The notes beneath the pieces are model-generated. The model was not told where the DNA came from, did no database searches, and worked only from the letters and a program-made list of their open reading frames with translations. Shown here one piece after another: positions 7,984 to 17,060 of a stretch of DNA of 35,971 bases. A program made the translations under genes and the position numbers. Origin of the DNA: an uncultured Nitrospira sp. (lineage in GTDB: Bacteria; Nitrospirota; Nitrospiria; Nitrospirales; Nitrospiraceae); assembly GCA_902500775.1 (NCBI GenBank), contig CABVRZ010000043.1:1-35971 (forward strand), given 5' to 3'. Numbering within the stretch: the first letter of the stretch is position 1; the number at the start of each line of letters is the position of its first letter.

Positions 7984-8739
7984 CTAAAGCTTAATCGAGA
8001 GGAGATCCTTTCCCTTCCAAATCTTGCCGTGGTACTCCTCACCAGCCTGAGCTTTGACATCGTAGCGGTCCGCAATCGGGTAAAAATGCGACAGCACGAG
8101 TTGCCCCACTCCGGCCTCTTTCGCCACCTGTCCGCACTGTCCGGCGTGAAGATGAGCGGCCCCGGGACGATTGGCCGGGAAGGAGCAATCGAGCACGGCG
8201 AGATCGGCATCAGTGCACAACCGCACGAGCGCATCGCAATAGAGTGTGTCCCCCGAGTACACCAATGTCTTGCCCCGATATTCGATCCGATAACCCACCG
8301 ACGAGAGATCTGGAACATGCTCGACAGGTTTGGGAACGACGCGCGTACTCCCGATCGAGAAGGGTCGACCGGAGACCTCCTTGAAGGTGACCTGAAATGG
8401 AGCCGGTGAAAAGCTGGGGAAGCTCTGCATGATCGAGCGCAGAAGGCGGATGGTTCCTTTCGGCCCGATCAGCGTCATCCCCGGCCGACTGCCGCCCCCA
8501 TATTTTGTGTAAATCACCGCGTCGAAGAAGAAGGTAATAAAATCAGAAAAGTGATCGGCGTGAAAATGCGAAAACAAGATGTGCGTGATGCGATGCCGAT
8601 CGACGCCGGTCTTGATCAAGTTCATCAAGGTGCGCGGCCCAAAATCGAGCAGAATGTTGCGATCCGTCCGCACCAAATAGCCGGCGGCAGCCCGGGTCGG
8701 ATGCACATTCGTACCGGAGCCAAGAATCGTTAGACGCAT
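7984..8739 (-). CDS. MBL-fold metallo-hydrolase (RNase Z/arylsulfatase-like)
   Basis: The protein starts with MRLTILGSGTNVHPTRAAAGY, split by the usual beta-lactamase-fold strand and loop, and carries the zinc motif HFHADH at residues 58-63. It also has VEHVPDLSSVGYRIEYRGKTLVYSGDT (in parts) with the GDT metal ligand, FPANRPGAAHLHAGQCG and LVLSHFYP. The length (251) and motif set place it in the RNase Z-like branch, whose members include tRNA processing nucleases and many uncharacterised phosphodiesterases. Lying 23 bases downstream of a nucleotide cyclase gene, it could degrade a cyclic nucleotide or related product, but that is inference. A relic of a second copy of its 5' end lies at 12157-12231. 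Confidence 0.85.
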   Translation of the reverse strand: MRLTILGSGTNVHPTRAAAGYLVRTDRNILLDFGPRTLMNLIKTGVDRHRITHILFSHFHADHFSDFITFFFDAVIYTKYGGGSRPGMTLIGPKGTIRLLRSIMQSFPSFSPAPFQVTFKEVSGRPFSIGSTRVVPKPVEHVPDLSSVGYRIEYRGKTLVYSGDTLYCDALVRLCTDADLAVLDCSFPANRPGAAHLHAGQCGQVAKEAGVGQLVLSHFYPIADRYDVKAQAGEEYHGKIWKGKDLLSIKL

Positions 8740-8762
8740 AAGTCAGACCAATCAGCCATGAA

Positions 8763-11700
8763 TTATGGAGCGAGGCTCAGTTCATCAAGGATGGTTTGTG
8801 CTGCAACCACGTCTGGGTTCGTACTGTGTCGGCTGAATCTGAACCGGACTGAACCTAAGACCTCTGTAGCCATATCTGGTTTGTTGAGTTTTCTCAAGAG
8901 CCGGGCCATGCTCGTTGCGGCGCGTAGTTCGAATAGCCTCGCCTGCTGACTCTGGGCTACCGCTAAGGCTTTGGAGAAGCACTGCTCCGCCGCCGTAACC
9001 GGTTGGCCGGATTGCATGAGTACGAGTTCGCCCTGTATTCGAAACAGCTCAGCCTGCCAACACAACTCCCCTTGCGTCGCAACAAGCTCCTCTGCCTGTT
9101 GGATCGCAGCCAAGCCGTCCGTCACATGATGCACCCGCACATGACACTCTGCAAGCAACGCCAAGATACAGGTATTGATGAGACTCGCTTTCGCGCTCTG
9201 TGCCGCCGAGAGTCCCGCTACTACTCGCTCGATCCCTTTTTCTTGCCCTTGTTCGGCTAGGGCCCATCCCTGAAACGACATCGCCCATGCCAGCGGCACC
9301 TCGAATGAAAATTTGGTGGAAATCTGGATCGCTTCTTCGGTCACATCCAACGTTCTCTTGCTATCGCGGAGAGTGGAATAGACCCAGGCGGTTGTCGCTA
9401 AGGTGAAGGCCAGGGTGAAGGGATGTTCTAATGCTCTTGCCAGGGTAATGGCTTCCTCCACTAAGCCTTCGACCTCATCAACCTCTCCGGAAATCAATGT
9501 GTTTTGTGCCAGCATCATTCGCGCAGTAATGCCGGGATCTTGGGTATAGGGCAATCCATTCGAGCGATCCCGCGGGCGGTCCATGAGGGATTTGGCTTCG
9601 CGCAAATGGATCTTCGCTTCCTCGAACCGACCAAGAAACGTATCGGTGGACCCCACGCTTTCGTGCGCCCGAATCATCAAGGCGGGCTTGTCTTGCCTGA
9701 TAGCCAACGAGAGAAGCTCTTCGCCCAAGCCGCGAGCCTCGGCAAGCGGTCCTCTGGATAAACGAAACACCCATAATCCCCACAGAGAAAGAAAGTAATC
9801 CTCTGAACCAGGATTGGTTTCCGAAAGACGTTTGGCACTGAGAAAGTTTCGCTCAATGTCGTCCGACGCATACCCCTTGAGGATCAACAAGGGCGCTCCA
9901 CGTGCGATAAGCAGCGCCAGCTCCAACCCATCACGCACCGGATCTTTCGGCAACTCCTTGAGCAGATGGAGCGCACGATCAAAATGACTGATCGCTTCGA
10001 CATTCGCAGATCGCGCGATATCCCGCTCCGCCGCGCGACGCCAATACTCAATGGCCTGGCTCGGCAATCCCGCTTGTTCATAGTGATAGGCCAGTAATTC
10101 CGGCTCCGTCGTGACGCGCTCGGCAAACCGGCTCTCTAAGGTCTTTGCAATACGGGCATGAAGCGCTCGGCGTGATTTTTTGGGCAATGTGCTGTAAGCG
10201 GCATCTTGAACAAGCGCGTGTTTAAACAGATATTTTGCGGCAGGGATCTCGCCCGTTTGAAAAATGATCCCTGAGGCGCTCAATAAGTTCAGGGCAGTGT
10301 GTAACTCACCTTCCGTGACATCGGCGGTCTCGCGCAACAGCTCGTAGCTGAACTCTCGTCCGATCACGGCTCCCAGTTGGATGATATCCTTGGCAGGCCC
10401 CAATCGATCGATCCGTTCCATCAACAAGGCTTGGAGGGAGTCCGGAATGGAGAGGTCTTGTAACGGTGCCTTCAGACTGAACGAGTTGTCTTCTTCGATC
10501 AGCAATCCCGACTTGAGCACGTTGTCTGCCAATTCTTCGATATACAATGGAATCCCGTCGGTCTTCGCCAGAATGGCTTGTTCCACTTCCGACGGAAGGG
10601 CTTTTCCTTTGGTCATTGCGGCAAGCAGCTCCAGGCTATAACGTCGAGGGAGTCGGCTCAAGGTCAGGAACGTCACATGGCTGGACTCCGCCCACCCGAG
10701 TTTCACGTTCGGTCGAAGCGTCACGACCATCAAGACTCGCATCCGTTGGATCTGATCGAGAATCAGAGTCAGAAGATCCATGGTGGTCGGATCAAGCCAA
10801 TGCGCATCTTCCACGATAAAGAGAGTCGGAGTACGATCGGCGAGTCCACGGAGCTGTTGGACCAGCGCGTCAAGGGTCATTTCCTTGCGCTTTTCTGCCG
10901 ACATATTCGGGAGTTGATCCCGGGCATCACTGCGAATGGACAGCAGATCAGCCAGCAATGCTCGAGTGCGCTGACCATCGATGTCGTTGTGCTCTGTCCA
11001 TGCGTCAAGCTTCTGCAACTGCAGTGCGGGAGGATCTTCATCGCGTAGGCTCGCTGCCTGTCGTAGATAAGTGATGACCGGATAGAGCGCGGTATTGGTG
11101 TGATATGGGGAGCATTGGAATTGCATCGTTCGGCAGCCCTCTTCGGCAAGTCGGTCGCCTACGTTGTGGACCATGCGGGATTTGCCGATGCCGGCTTCTC
11201 CGCACAACACGACCACCTGTCCTTCACCGTCGACGGCTTCGCGCCAGCGCCCCATAAGCAGCGCCGTTTCCTGCTCTCTGCCGACGAAACTGCCGAGCCG
11301 ACCGGACCGATACGATTCAAACCGGCTGACCGAAGGCGTTGCGCTTAGAACCTGCCAGACGTGCACCGGCCCTTCAAATCCCTTGAGAGCCACGTCGCCT
11401 CGATCCTCGAACTCGAACTCACTTCCGACCAACCGTTTTGTCGCTGCGTCGATGACGACTTGATTGGGCGCCGCCACGGCCTGCAGCCGGGCGGCGAGAT
11501 TCGGAGTTTCACCGAATACCGATCGCTCCTTCGCGTGGTCCTGTCCCAAAATTTCCCCCACGATGACATGCCCGGTTGCAATCCCGATTCTTGCCCCGAA
11601 GTCAACATTCCGGTGGTCCGACTCTTCTCTGGGAAGACCTTTGACCAAATCCAGCACGGCCAGCCCGGCATGGACGGCTCGCTCTGCATCGTGCTCATAC

Positions 11701-12164
11701 GCACTAGGATAGCCGAAATACGCCAAGATCCCGTCACCCATATATTTAGCGACATATCCGTTGAATCGACGGATAGCCTCGCTTGAGGTATCCAGAAAAC
11801 GCCGGATGGTTGTCTGAAGATCCTCGGGGTCCAATTGACAGGCTAAGGACGTCGACCCCACAAGATCGCAAAACATGATCGTCAATTGGCGCCGCTCTGC
11901 GTGATCTCGATCTGATGGAGCCGGGTGGCGTTCCTGAGCGGGTGCAGGAAGCGGAGGATTCACATGCTCGCCTTCACCGCTGTTCGGCAGATGCGCAATA
12001 GCCCGCAGGAGCTTTTTCCGATGGCCCAGGAGCACACCCAAAGACGTCAAGTCTTCGTCGGTCAGCTCAGGCAACACATCCCACGTGATGGCATTCTGCT
12101 GAAATACGTCCCGATAAGTCCCAAGTCCGAGACCCTCCAGCCATATTGACACGCGATCATCCAT
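8763..12164 (-). CDS. SAM - class III nucleotide cyclase - AAA ATPase - TPR signalling protein (copy A)
   Basis: From the ATG at 12164 the protein has 1133 residues. A SAM domain spans about 3-60 (VSIWLEGLGL, ITWDVLPELTDEDLTSLGV). A class III cyclase catalytic domain spans about 91-273 with metal-binding Asp100 (FCDLVGS) and Asp144 (KYMGDG) and the NLAAR transition-state pair at 222-226; a Ser stands where many adenylate cyclases have Asp. An AAA/STAND ATPase begins near 294 (GREQET) with Walker A GEAGIGKS at 322-329 and Walker B TLFIVEDAHW. The last 450 or so residues are TPR-like helices. It probably makes cAMP or cGMP in response to a signal sensed by the ATPase-TPR part. The open frame extends upstream to 12215, but that extension overlaps the MBL relic and is not shared with copy B. 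Confidence 0.88.
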   Translation of the reverse strand: MDDRVSIWLEGLGLGTYRDVFQQNAITWDVLPELTDEDLTSLGVLLGHRKKLLRAIAHLPNSGEGEHVNPPLPAPAQERHPAPSDRDHAERRQLTIMFCDLVGSTSLACQLDPEDLQTTIRRFLDTSSEAIRRFNGYVAKYMGDGILAYFGYPSAYEHDAERAVHAGLAVLDLVKGLPREESDHRNVDFGARIGIATGHVIVGEILGQDHAKERSVFGETPNLAARLQAVAAPNQVVIDAATKRLVGSEFEFEDRGDVALKGFEGPVHVWQVLSATPSVSRFESYRSGRLGSFVGREQETALLMGRWREAVDGEGQVVVLCGEAGIGKSRMVHNVGDRLAEEGCRTMQFQCSPYHTNTALYPVITYLRQAASLRDEDPPALQLQKLDAWTEHNDIDGQRTRALLADLLSIRSDARDQLPNMSAEKRKEMTLDALVQQLRGLADRTPTLFIVEDAHWLDPTTMDLLTLILDQIQRMRVLMVVTLRPNVKLGWAESSHVTFLTLSRLPRRYSLELLAAMTKGKALPSEVEQAILAKTDGIPLYIEELADNVLKSGLLIEEDNSFSLKAPLQDLSIPDSLQALLMERIDRLGPAKDIIQLGAVIGREFSYELLRETADVTEGELHTALNLLSASGIIFQTGEIPAAKYLFKHALVQDAAYSTLPKKSRRALHARIAKTLESRFAERVTTEPELLAYHYEQAGLPSQAIEYWRRAAERDIARSANVEAISHFDRALHLLKELPKDPVRDGLELALLIARGAPLLILKGYASDDIERNFLSAKRLSETNPGSEDYFLSLWGLWVFRLSRGPLAEARGLGEELLSLAIRQDKPALMIRAHESVGSTDTFLGRFEEAKIHLREAKSLMDRPRDRSNGLPYTQDPGITARMMLAQNTLISGEVDEVEGLVEEAITLARALEHPFTLAFTLATTAWVYSTLRDSKRTLDVTEEAIQISTKFSFEVPLAWAMSFQGWALAEQGQEKGIERVVAGLSAAQSAKASLINTCILALLAECHVRVHHVTDGLAAIQQAEELVATQGELCWQAELFRIQGELVLMQSGQPVTAAEQCFSKALAVAQSQQARLFELRAATSMARLLRKLNKPDMATEVLGSVRFRFSRHSTNPDVVAAQTILDELSLAP

Positions 12165-12231
12165 GATCAAGATCCCCGGCGGCATGCGTGGGATGGACGT
12201 TGGTTCCAGAACCAAGGATGGTCAGGCGCAT
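12157..12231 (-). pseudogene. Relic of the 5' end of a second MBL-hydrolase gene
   Basis: Read on the minus strand from the ATG at 12231 this gives MRLTILGSGTNVHPT-HAAGDLDHG-stop. The first 15 residues are identical to the start of the intact MBL protein at 7984-8739, while 12 of those 15 codons differ at the third base. After codon 15 similarity stops after a few residues and a TGA ends the frame, overlapping the ATG of cyclase copy A (CATGGATGA). It lies 28 bases after the stop of cyclase copy B, as the intact MBL gene lies 23 bases after copy A. The remnant therefore marks an ancestral cyclase-MBL, cyclase-MBL tandem. It might still act as a coupled leader ORF for copy A. Confidence 0.82.
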
Positions 12232-12259
12232 GATTCAGATGGAGTTGATTGCAACGCGT

Positions 12260-15200
12260 TCATGATGCCACGGCAAGCTGATCAAGGAGAGCTTGCGCCG
12301 CCATGACGTCAGGATTGGCACATTGCCCACCAAACCTGGAGCGGATCAAACTGAGAGTACGTTTCGCAAGATCGAGCTTGTTCTGCTTTCTCAATAGCCT
12401 TGCCAAACTCACGGTGGCGCGTAGTTCCAACATGGTAGCATGCTGAGCTTGAGCGATCTCTCTTGCCTCAACAAAACACTGTTCCGCTGCACTGGCCAAT
12501 TGGCCCGATTGCGCCAGAAAGAGCTCGCCTTTCATGCGCAGCAGTTCTGCATGCCAACAGGCCTCTCCCTGCGAATGAACCAGTGCAAGGGCTTCCTCAA
12601 GCGCCCCTAACCCTTCGTCGATACGCTGTTTACGCAGATACACTTCCGCGAGCAACGCCAACATATGCGTATTGTTAAGGCACGCTTTGGCTGCTCGCAG
12701 TGCAGACAGCCCATCCAGGATACTTCCGAGGCCATGGTCTTTTCCCATTTCATCTATCGCCCAGCCATGAAAGAATGTCGCGTATGCCAAGGGCACTTCA
12801 AATGAGTATTTTTTCGAAAGAGTAATACTTTCTTCAGCAAGACTCAAAGTTCGTCTTGGGTCGCGAAGAATGGAATAGACCCATGGAACAGTTGCTAAGG
12901 CAAAAGCCAATGTAAAGGGGTGTTCCAATTTTCTCGCCATGCCAAGAGCTTCCTGCACCAACGCTTCGACATGATCAACTTCCCCCGAAATCAGTAGCGT
13001 CCTCGCGGTCATGACTCGCGCGGCGATACCAGGTTCCGCGATGTAGGGTAATACTAGTGGCCGATGTTTTTCACGAGTATAACCGACGGAACTAAGGACC
13101 GCCTTCGCAGTAACCAAATGAGTCTTGGCCTCAGCAAGTCGACCAAGAAATGAACAGGTTGTCCCCTGTGCTGTATGTGCCCGAATCAGGAACTCTTGAT
13201 TCCTGTGATACTGAGCCCACGAGAAAAGATTGTCCGCCAGATCACCAGCCGTGACAAGCGGCCCTCTGACCAGATGGAAAAGCCATAAACCCCACATGGC
13301 GAAAAAATAATACTCGGGATTGTTGCTCCCTTGTGATAGTTCCTTCACCCTGTGATAATTGTGCTCAGTTTCGTCGGAGGCATAGCCCTTAAGGCTAATG
13401 ATGACAGGGCCTCTGGCGACGAGAAGATCCAGCTCCAATGCATCACGCTCCGAATCTTGTGGCACACACCCCAATAACTCTAACGCCTTGTCAAGGTGAT
13501 ACAGCGCTTCGATGTGGGCTGAGCGTGCTACATCTCGCTGAGCCGCCAGAAACCAATACTTGATAGCTAGGCCCATCGATTCTGCCTGTTCATAGTGATG
13601 AGCCAGAAGCTCCGGTTCGTCCGCTGTCCGCTCGGCAAATGTATTCTCGATCGCTTGCGCAATGCGTATATGGAGCGTGTGCCGAGAGGCCTTGGTCAGA
13701 ATACCGTAGGCCGCATCCTGAATCAGGGCATGTCGAAACACATAGCGTGCGAGAGGGATCTCCTCCTCCTGCACAATGAGCCCGGACACAGCCAGGACAG
13801 AGAGCGCGTTCTGCAATTCACCTTCGGCCACGTCAACGACCTCTCGTAACAGCTCATAACTAAACTCCCGCCCAAGCGCGGCGCCGATTTGGGCAATCTC
13901 CTTGGCAAGCCCGAGCCGGTCGATCCGTTCGATGAGCAACGCGTGCAGAGAGTCCGGAACCGGTAAGTCTTTGAGCGGTGCCTTCAGACGGTAGCCATGA
14001 GTCTCCTCGATCAGTAACCCTGACTTGATCACGCTGTCCGTCAACTCTTCGACATAGAGCGGAACCCCCTCGGTCTTGGCCAGGATGGCTTGCTCGACTT
14101 CGAGTGGAAGGACTTTCCCTCCTGTCGTCGAGACCAGGAGCTCGGCGCTCTGTCGACGAGAGAGCCGACCCAGTGTCAGGAACATCACATGATTCAATTC
14201 CGACCACTTCGGTGTGAAGTCCGGACGAGCGGTGATCAGGAGCAGGCCTCGCATCCGCTGGATCCGAGCCATGACCCGGGTCAGAAACTCCATGGTGGTT
14301 GGGTCAATCCAATGGGCGTCCTCCACAATGCACAATGTTGGGCAACGATCGGCCATGTTCTGCAGGAGTTGCCCGAGCGCCTCAAGTGTCAGTTCTTTGC
14401 GCCTGTCCGGCGAGATCGTCAAGGATGAGTGCTCGTCGCCACCCGGAATGGAGAGGAGATCCGCCAATACCGCGATCGTGGTCTGATCAGATACGCCGTA
14501 GGTGTCGGCGAAGGTCTGGAGTGTCTGCAGTTGATTGATGGGACTGTCCTCACCGATCACTCCCATCGCCCGTCGAAGCGCATGAATCACGGGATAGAGG
14601 ACGGTGTTGGCATGGTGCGGGGAACACTGCAATTGTACCGTGTCGTGAGACTCCTCCCTCACCAGTTCGCATAAATGCCGGACCAGCTTAGACTTTCCAA
14701 TTCCCGCCTCTCCGGACAAGAGCACGACCTGTCCTTCACCCTCGACAGCCTCACACCAGCGGCTGAGCAACAGCGCGATTTCGCTTTCTCGGCCGATAAA
14801 ATGGGCTCGCCGATCTGCACGATATGATTCAAAGCGACTGACGGAGACATTCCTCCCGACGACCTGCCAGGATTGAACCGGCCGGTCAAATCCTTTGAGC
14901 GCAACCGCACCGCAATCCACACACTCAAATTCGTTTCCCACGAGACGCCTGGTCGTCGCATCGACAATCAATTGATTGGGCCCCGCCATCGACTGGAGAC
15001 GTGCCGCGAGATTCGGCGTTTCCCCGAACACCGACCGTTCTCTGGCGGTGTGTTCTCCGATGAGCTCGCCCACCAGCACGTGGCCGGTCGCGATCCCAAT
15101 GCGCACCGCAAGATTGTCTTCCTGCTGTCCATCACGCGGAAGGGCCTTCACCAAATCCAGCACGACCAGTCCGGCATGGATTGCTCGCTCGGCATCATGC

Positions 15201-15670
15201 TCACGGGCATGAGGGTATCCAAAATAGGCCAACAGGCCATCCCCCATGTATTTCGCAATATAGCCGTGGAATTGGCCAATGGCCTGACCACAAGTGTCCA
15301 AAAACCGTCGGAGAATCTGGTGAAGGTCTTCAGGATCCACCCGACGAGCCAGCGCGGTGGACCCGACGAGGTCGCAAAACATGATGGTCAGCTGCCGCCG
15401 TTCGGCTTGCCCTCGACTGGAAGAGGGCAGCGTGAATGGTTCCACAGCCGGTACGGCTTGAGCAGCCGCATGGTTTCCTTCACTGTCTTGTAACAGATGC
15501 GCGATAGCCCGCAGGAGCTTTTTCCGATGGCCCAGGAGCACACCCAAAGACGTCAAGTCCTCGTCGGTCAGCTCAGACAACACATCCCACGTGATGGCAT
15601 TCTGCTGAAATACGTCCCGATAGTGATCAAGGCCGAGGCTTTCGAGCCAGACTGAGACGCGATCACTCAT
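12260..15670 (-). CDS. SAM - class III nucleotide cyclase - AAA ATPase - TPR signalling protein (copy B)
   Basis: This is a paralogue of the gene at 8763-12164 with the same domain order and almost the same length (1136 residues from the ATG at 15670). It has SAM (VSVWLESLGLDHYRDVF), cyclase with FCDLVGS, KYMGDG and SVFGETPNLAARLQ, Walker A GEAGIGKS, Walker B LCIVEDAHWIDPTTM, and TPR-like repeats to the end. All catalytic residues are kept, so both copies look active. The open frame extends to an ATG at 15712 (MTTLSSFSSAQQYP), but the homologous start shared with copy A is the ATG at 15670. A 126-bp part of the SAM region is nearly identical between the two genes while other regions are much more diverged. 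The gene is transcribed away from the HEAT membrane protein gene. Confidence 0.88.
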   Translation of the reverse strand: MSDRVSVWLESLGLDHYRDVFQQNAITWDVLSELTDEDLTSLGVLLGHRKKLLRAIAHLLQDSEGNHAAAQAVPAVEPFTLPSSSRGQAERRQLTIMFCDLVGSTALARRVDPEDLHQILRRFLDTCGQAIGQFHGYIAKYMGDGLLAYFGYPHAREHDAERAIHAGLVVLDLVKALPRDGQQEDNLAVRIGIATGHVLVGELIGEHTARERSVFGETPNLAARLQSMAGPNQLIVDATTRRLVGNEFECVDCGAVALKGFDRPVQSWQVVGRNVSVSRFESYRADRRAHFIGRESEIALLLSRWCEAVEGEGQVVLLSGEAGIGKSKLVRHLCELVREESHDTVQLQCSPHHANTVLYPVIHALRRAMGVIGEDSPINQLQTLQTFADTYGVSDQTTIAVLADLLSIPGGDEHSSLTISPDRRKELTLEALGQLLQNMADRCPTLCIVEDAHWIDPTTMEFLTRVMARIQRMRGLLLITARPDFTPKWSELNHVMFLTLGRLSRRQSAELLVSTTGGKVLPLEVEQAILAKTEGVPLYVEELTDSVIKSGLLIEETHGYRLKAPLKDLPVPDSLHALLIERIDRLGLAKEIAQIGAALGREFSYELLREVVDVAEGELQNALSVLAVSGLIVQEEEIPLARYVFRHALIQDAAYGILTKASRHTLHIRIAQAIENTFAERTADEPELLAHHYEQAESMGLAIKYWFLAAQRDVARSAHIEALYHLDKALELLGCVPQDSERDALELDLLVARGPVIISLKGYASDETEHNYHRVKELSQGSNNPEYYFFAMWGLWLFHLVRGPLVTAGDLADNLFSWAQYHRNQEFLIRAHTAQGTTCSFLGRLAEAKTHLVTAKAVLSSVGYTREKHRPLVLPYIAEPGIAARVMTARTLLISGEVDHVEALVQEALGMARKLEHPFTLAFALATVPWVYSILRDPRRTLSLAEESITLSKKYSFEVPLAYATFFHGWAIDEMGKDHGLGSILDGLSALRAAKACLNNTHMLALLAEVYLRKQRIDEGLGALEEALALVHSQGEACWHAELLRMKGELFLAQSGQLASAAEQCFVEAREIAQAQHATMLELRATVSLARLLRKQNKLDLAKRTLSLIRSRFGGQCANPDVMAAQALLDQLAVAS

Positions 15671-15889
15671 GGGGTACTGTTGAGCAGATGAGAACGATGA
15701 CAGGGTTGTCATGCATCGCGCTGTTCTGAGAGAGATGGTCCATCATCCCTATGAACCTCGTCGACGACGATGAATGGCCGAGTATGACCAGTGCCGCAAG
15801 AGCTTGTCAATTACGACGCTCCTGCACCAACCCTGACTTGACGTTGCTCGAATGGGAACGACATGAAGTGAGAGCTCTCTGTCGATTCG

Positions 15890-15919
15890 TTGACGATCGG
15901 TTGATTGCACCCGTATGAT
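15890..15919 (+). promoter_or_regulatory. Sigma-70-type promoter of the HEAT membrane protein gene
   Basis: TTGACG at 15890-15895 and TATGAT at 15914-15919 are separated by 18 bases, close to consensus. Transcription would start near 15926, only a few bases before ATG codons at 15929 and 15938. The mRNA would then be leaderless or nearly so. Confidence 0.55.
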
Positions 15920-15928
15920 TCCCCACCC

Positions 15929-16591
15929 ATGATCACGATGCGGCATCGCGAGCAGGGGCAGGTGAATCCCGCGCTCCTCGTCATTCTCATCATTTGTCTC
16001 ATCACAGGCGTCTGGGTCTGGAAACGGCTTTCGCTCGAGACACAAGAGTACCTCGTCGATCAAGCCGTGCCCATGACCATTATCGGACTGGTCTGTGCCC
16101 TGCTCCTGTTCATTCCAATCAGATTGTTTCGTCGGCGCCAGGTGCGATCGCAAGAGCGAACGAGACTGCTGACGTTGTTTACCCGAGAAACTGCCCACGA
16201 AAAAAGACTGAATTTCGCCTTTGCCATCCTGGAAAATAACGAGTACCACATCGATGGGCTTGAATCCGCCATCCCAGCCCTGAAAGAGCTGTTGGCAACC
16301 ACGCTCCAACGGGCGTTGGGCGACAAACAGCATCGCGTCAGAGGGATGGCCGCCAGTCATTTGGGTGCCTTACAAGACAGGTCCGTAGTCCCGTTGCTGA
16401 TGAAGGCCTTGGACGACGACCATGCCTACGTGCGGGCCTGTGCGGCCTTAGGGCTCGGACGATTGCGGGCGACCGAAGCGCGAGAGCGTTTGAAGACAGC
16501 GATGGAGCATGATTGGGATCAAACCGTCAGAAGCCGAGCCAGGGAGGCACTGGAGCGGCTGCGTGAAGAAGCACCAACCCAACGGCCCTGA
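15929..16591 (+). CDS. Membrane-anchored HEAT-repeat protein
   Basis: From the ATG at 15929 the protein is 220 residues. Two transmembrane segments (NPALLVILIICLITGVWVW and VPMTIIGLVCALLLFIPI) are followed by a soluble helical domain. The C-terminal half has HEAT/PBS-lyase-type repeats: HRVRGMAASHLGALQDRSVVP, then AYVRACAALGLGRLRATEA and QTVRSRAREALERLRE. Such repeats normally mediate protein-protein contacts, so a scaffolding role at the inner membrane is likely; no enzyme motif is seen. The frame opens at a TTG (15905), but the promoter at 15890-15919 covers that codon, so 15929 or 15938 is preferred. It is divergent from cyclase copy B. Confidence 0.72.
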   Translation: MITMRHREQGQVNPALLVILIICLITGVWVWKRLSLETQEYLVDQAVPMTIIGLVCALLLFIPIRLFRRRQVRSQERTRLLTLFTRETAHEKRLNFAFAILENNEYHIDGLESAIPALKELLATTLQRALGDKQHRVRGMAASHLGALQDRSVVPLLMKALDDDHAYVRACAALGLGRLRATEARERLKTAMEHDWDQTVRSRAREALERLREEAPTQRP

Positions 16592-16610
16592 TTGTGCCGA
16601 AGCTCATCGA

Positions 16611-16740
16611 TATCCTTCCAGCTAACAGTCCTCCTCCCGCTTAACCCCGTACCGGTTCATACCCAACTCCCTCACTTTCCCCCCTCCTGCTCGATCATTC
16701 TTCATATCCTTGCGGATACGTCTCCATATCTTTTTAGATA
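16611..16740. promoter_or_regulatory. Paired dyads, candidate activator binding sites upstream of the sigma-54 promoter
   Basis: Two 14-bp dyads of the same form TATCY-N4-RGATA lie at 16705-16718 (TATCCTTGCGGATA) and 16727-16740 (TATCTTTTTAGATA). They are 22 bp apart centre to centre, two helical turns. A weaker copy (TATCC-TTCC-AGCTA) lies at 16611-16624. The pair lies about 140-165 bp upstream of the expected start of the sigma-54 promoter, the usual range for enhancer sites of NtrC/NifA-type activators. The dyads are visible; activator binding is inference, and A/T-rich dyads of this size can also occur by chance. Confidence 0.4.
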
Positions 16741-16851
16741 AGCCTTTCATCAGCCAATGCGCCCACCACAGCGAGACACCACGCACACGGCTGCTCACAT
16801 CCAGTTGAAGTGCTGGATGATTTCTCCTGTTCTTTGGTCGTGAATCCCGAG

Positions 16852-16866
16852 TGGCACTGATGTTGC
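16852..16866 (+). promoter_or_regulatory. Sigma-54 (-24/-12) promoter
   Basis: TGGCAC-TGATG-TTGC matches the sigma-54 consensus TGGCAC-N5-TTGC exactly, with GG and GC 10 bases apart. It points towards the small membrane protein at 17061 and the two RTX genes, with an expected start near 16878. A sigma-54 activator gene lies at 21092-22606. The stretch 16592-17060 holds no gene I can support, only this promoter and the dyads upstream. Confidence 0.72.
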
Positions 16867-17060
16867 CCTATCTCTCTGCATCGGGCTGCTGGAGACCACC
16901 GACATCGACGCTCCTCTGGAGCCACCCAACCCGGGACAGAGGGTAGTGAGAAGGAGCAGGACGCCGGTGGAGCCGAGCAGACAGACATGAACCAAGAGTC
17001 CCGCGTTGATGGCGCAGGACTCATCAACAGGAACAGCACAGAGAAGAAGGGATCACGATC

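Noticed and set aside
16795-16995. Minus-strand frame with a signal-peptide-like start
   Set aside because: TTG start without ribosome binding site, no known family, and it is antisense to the sigma-54 promoter region.
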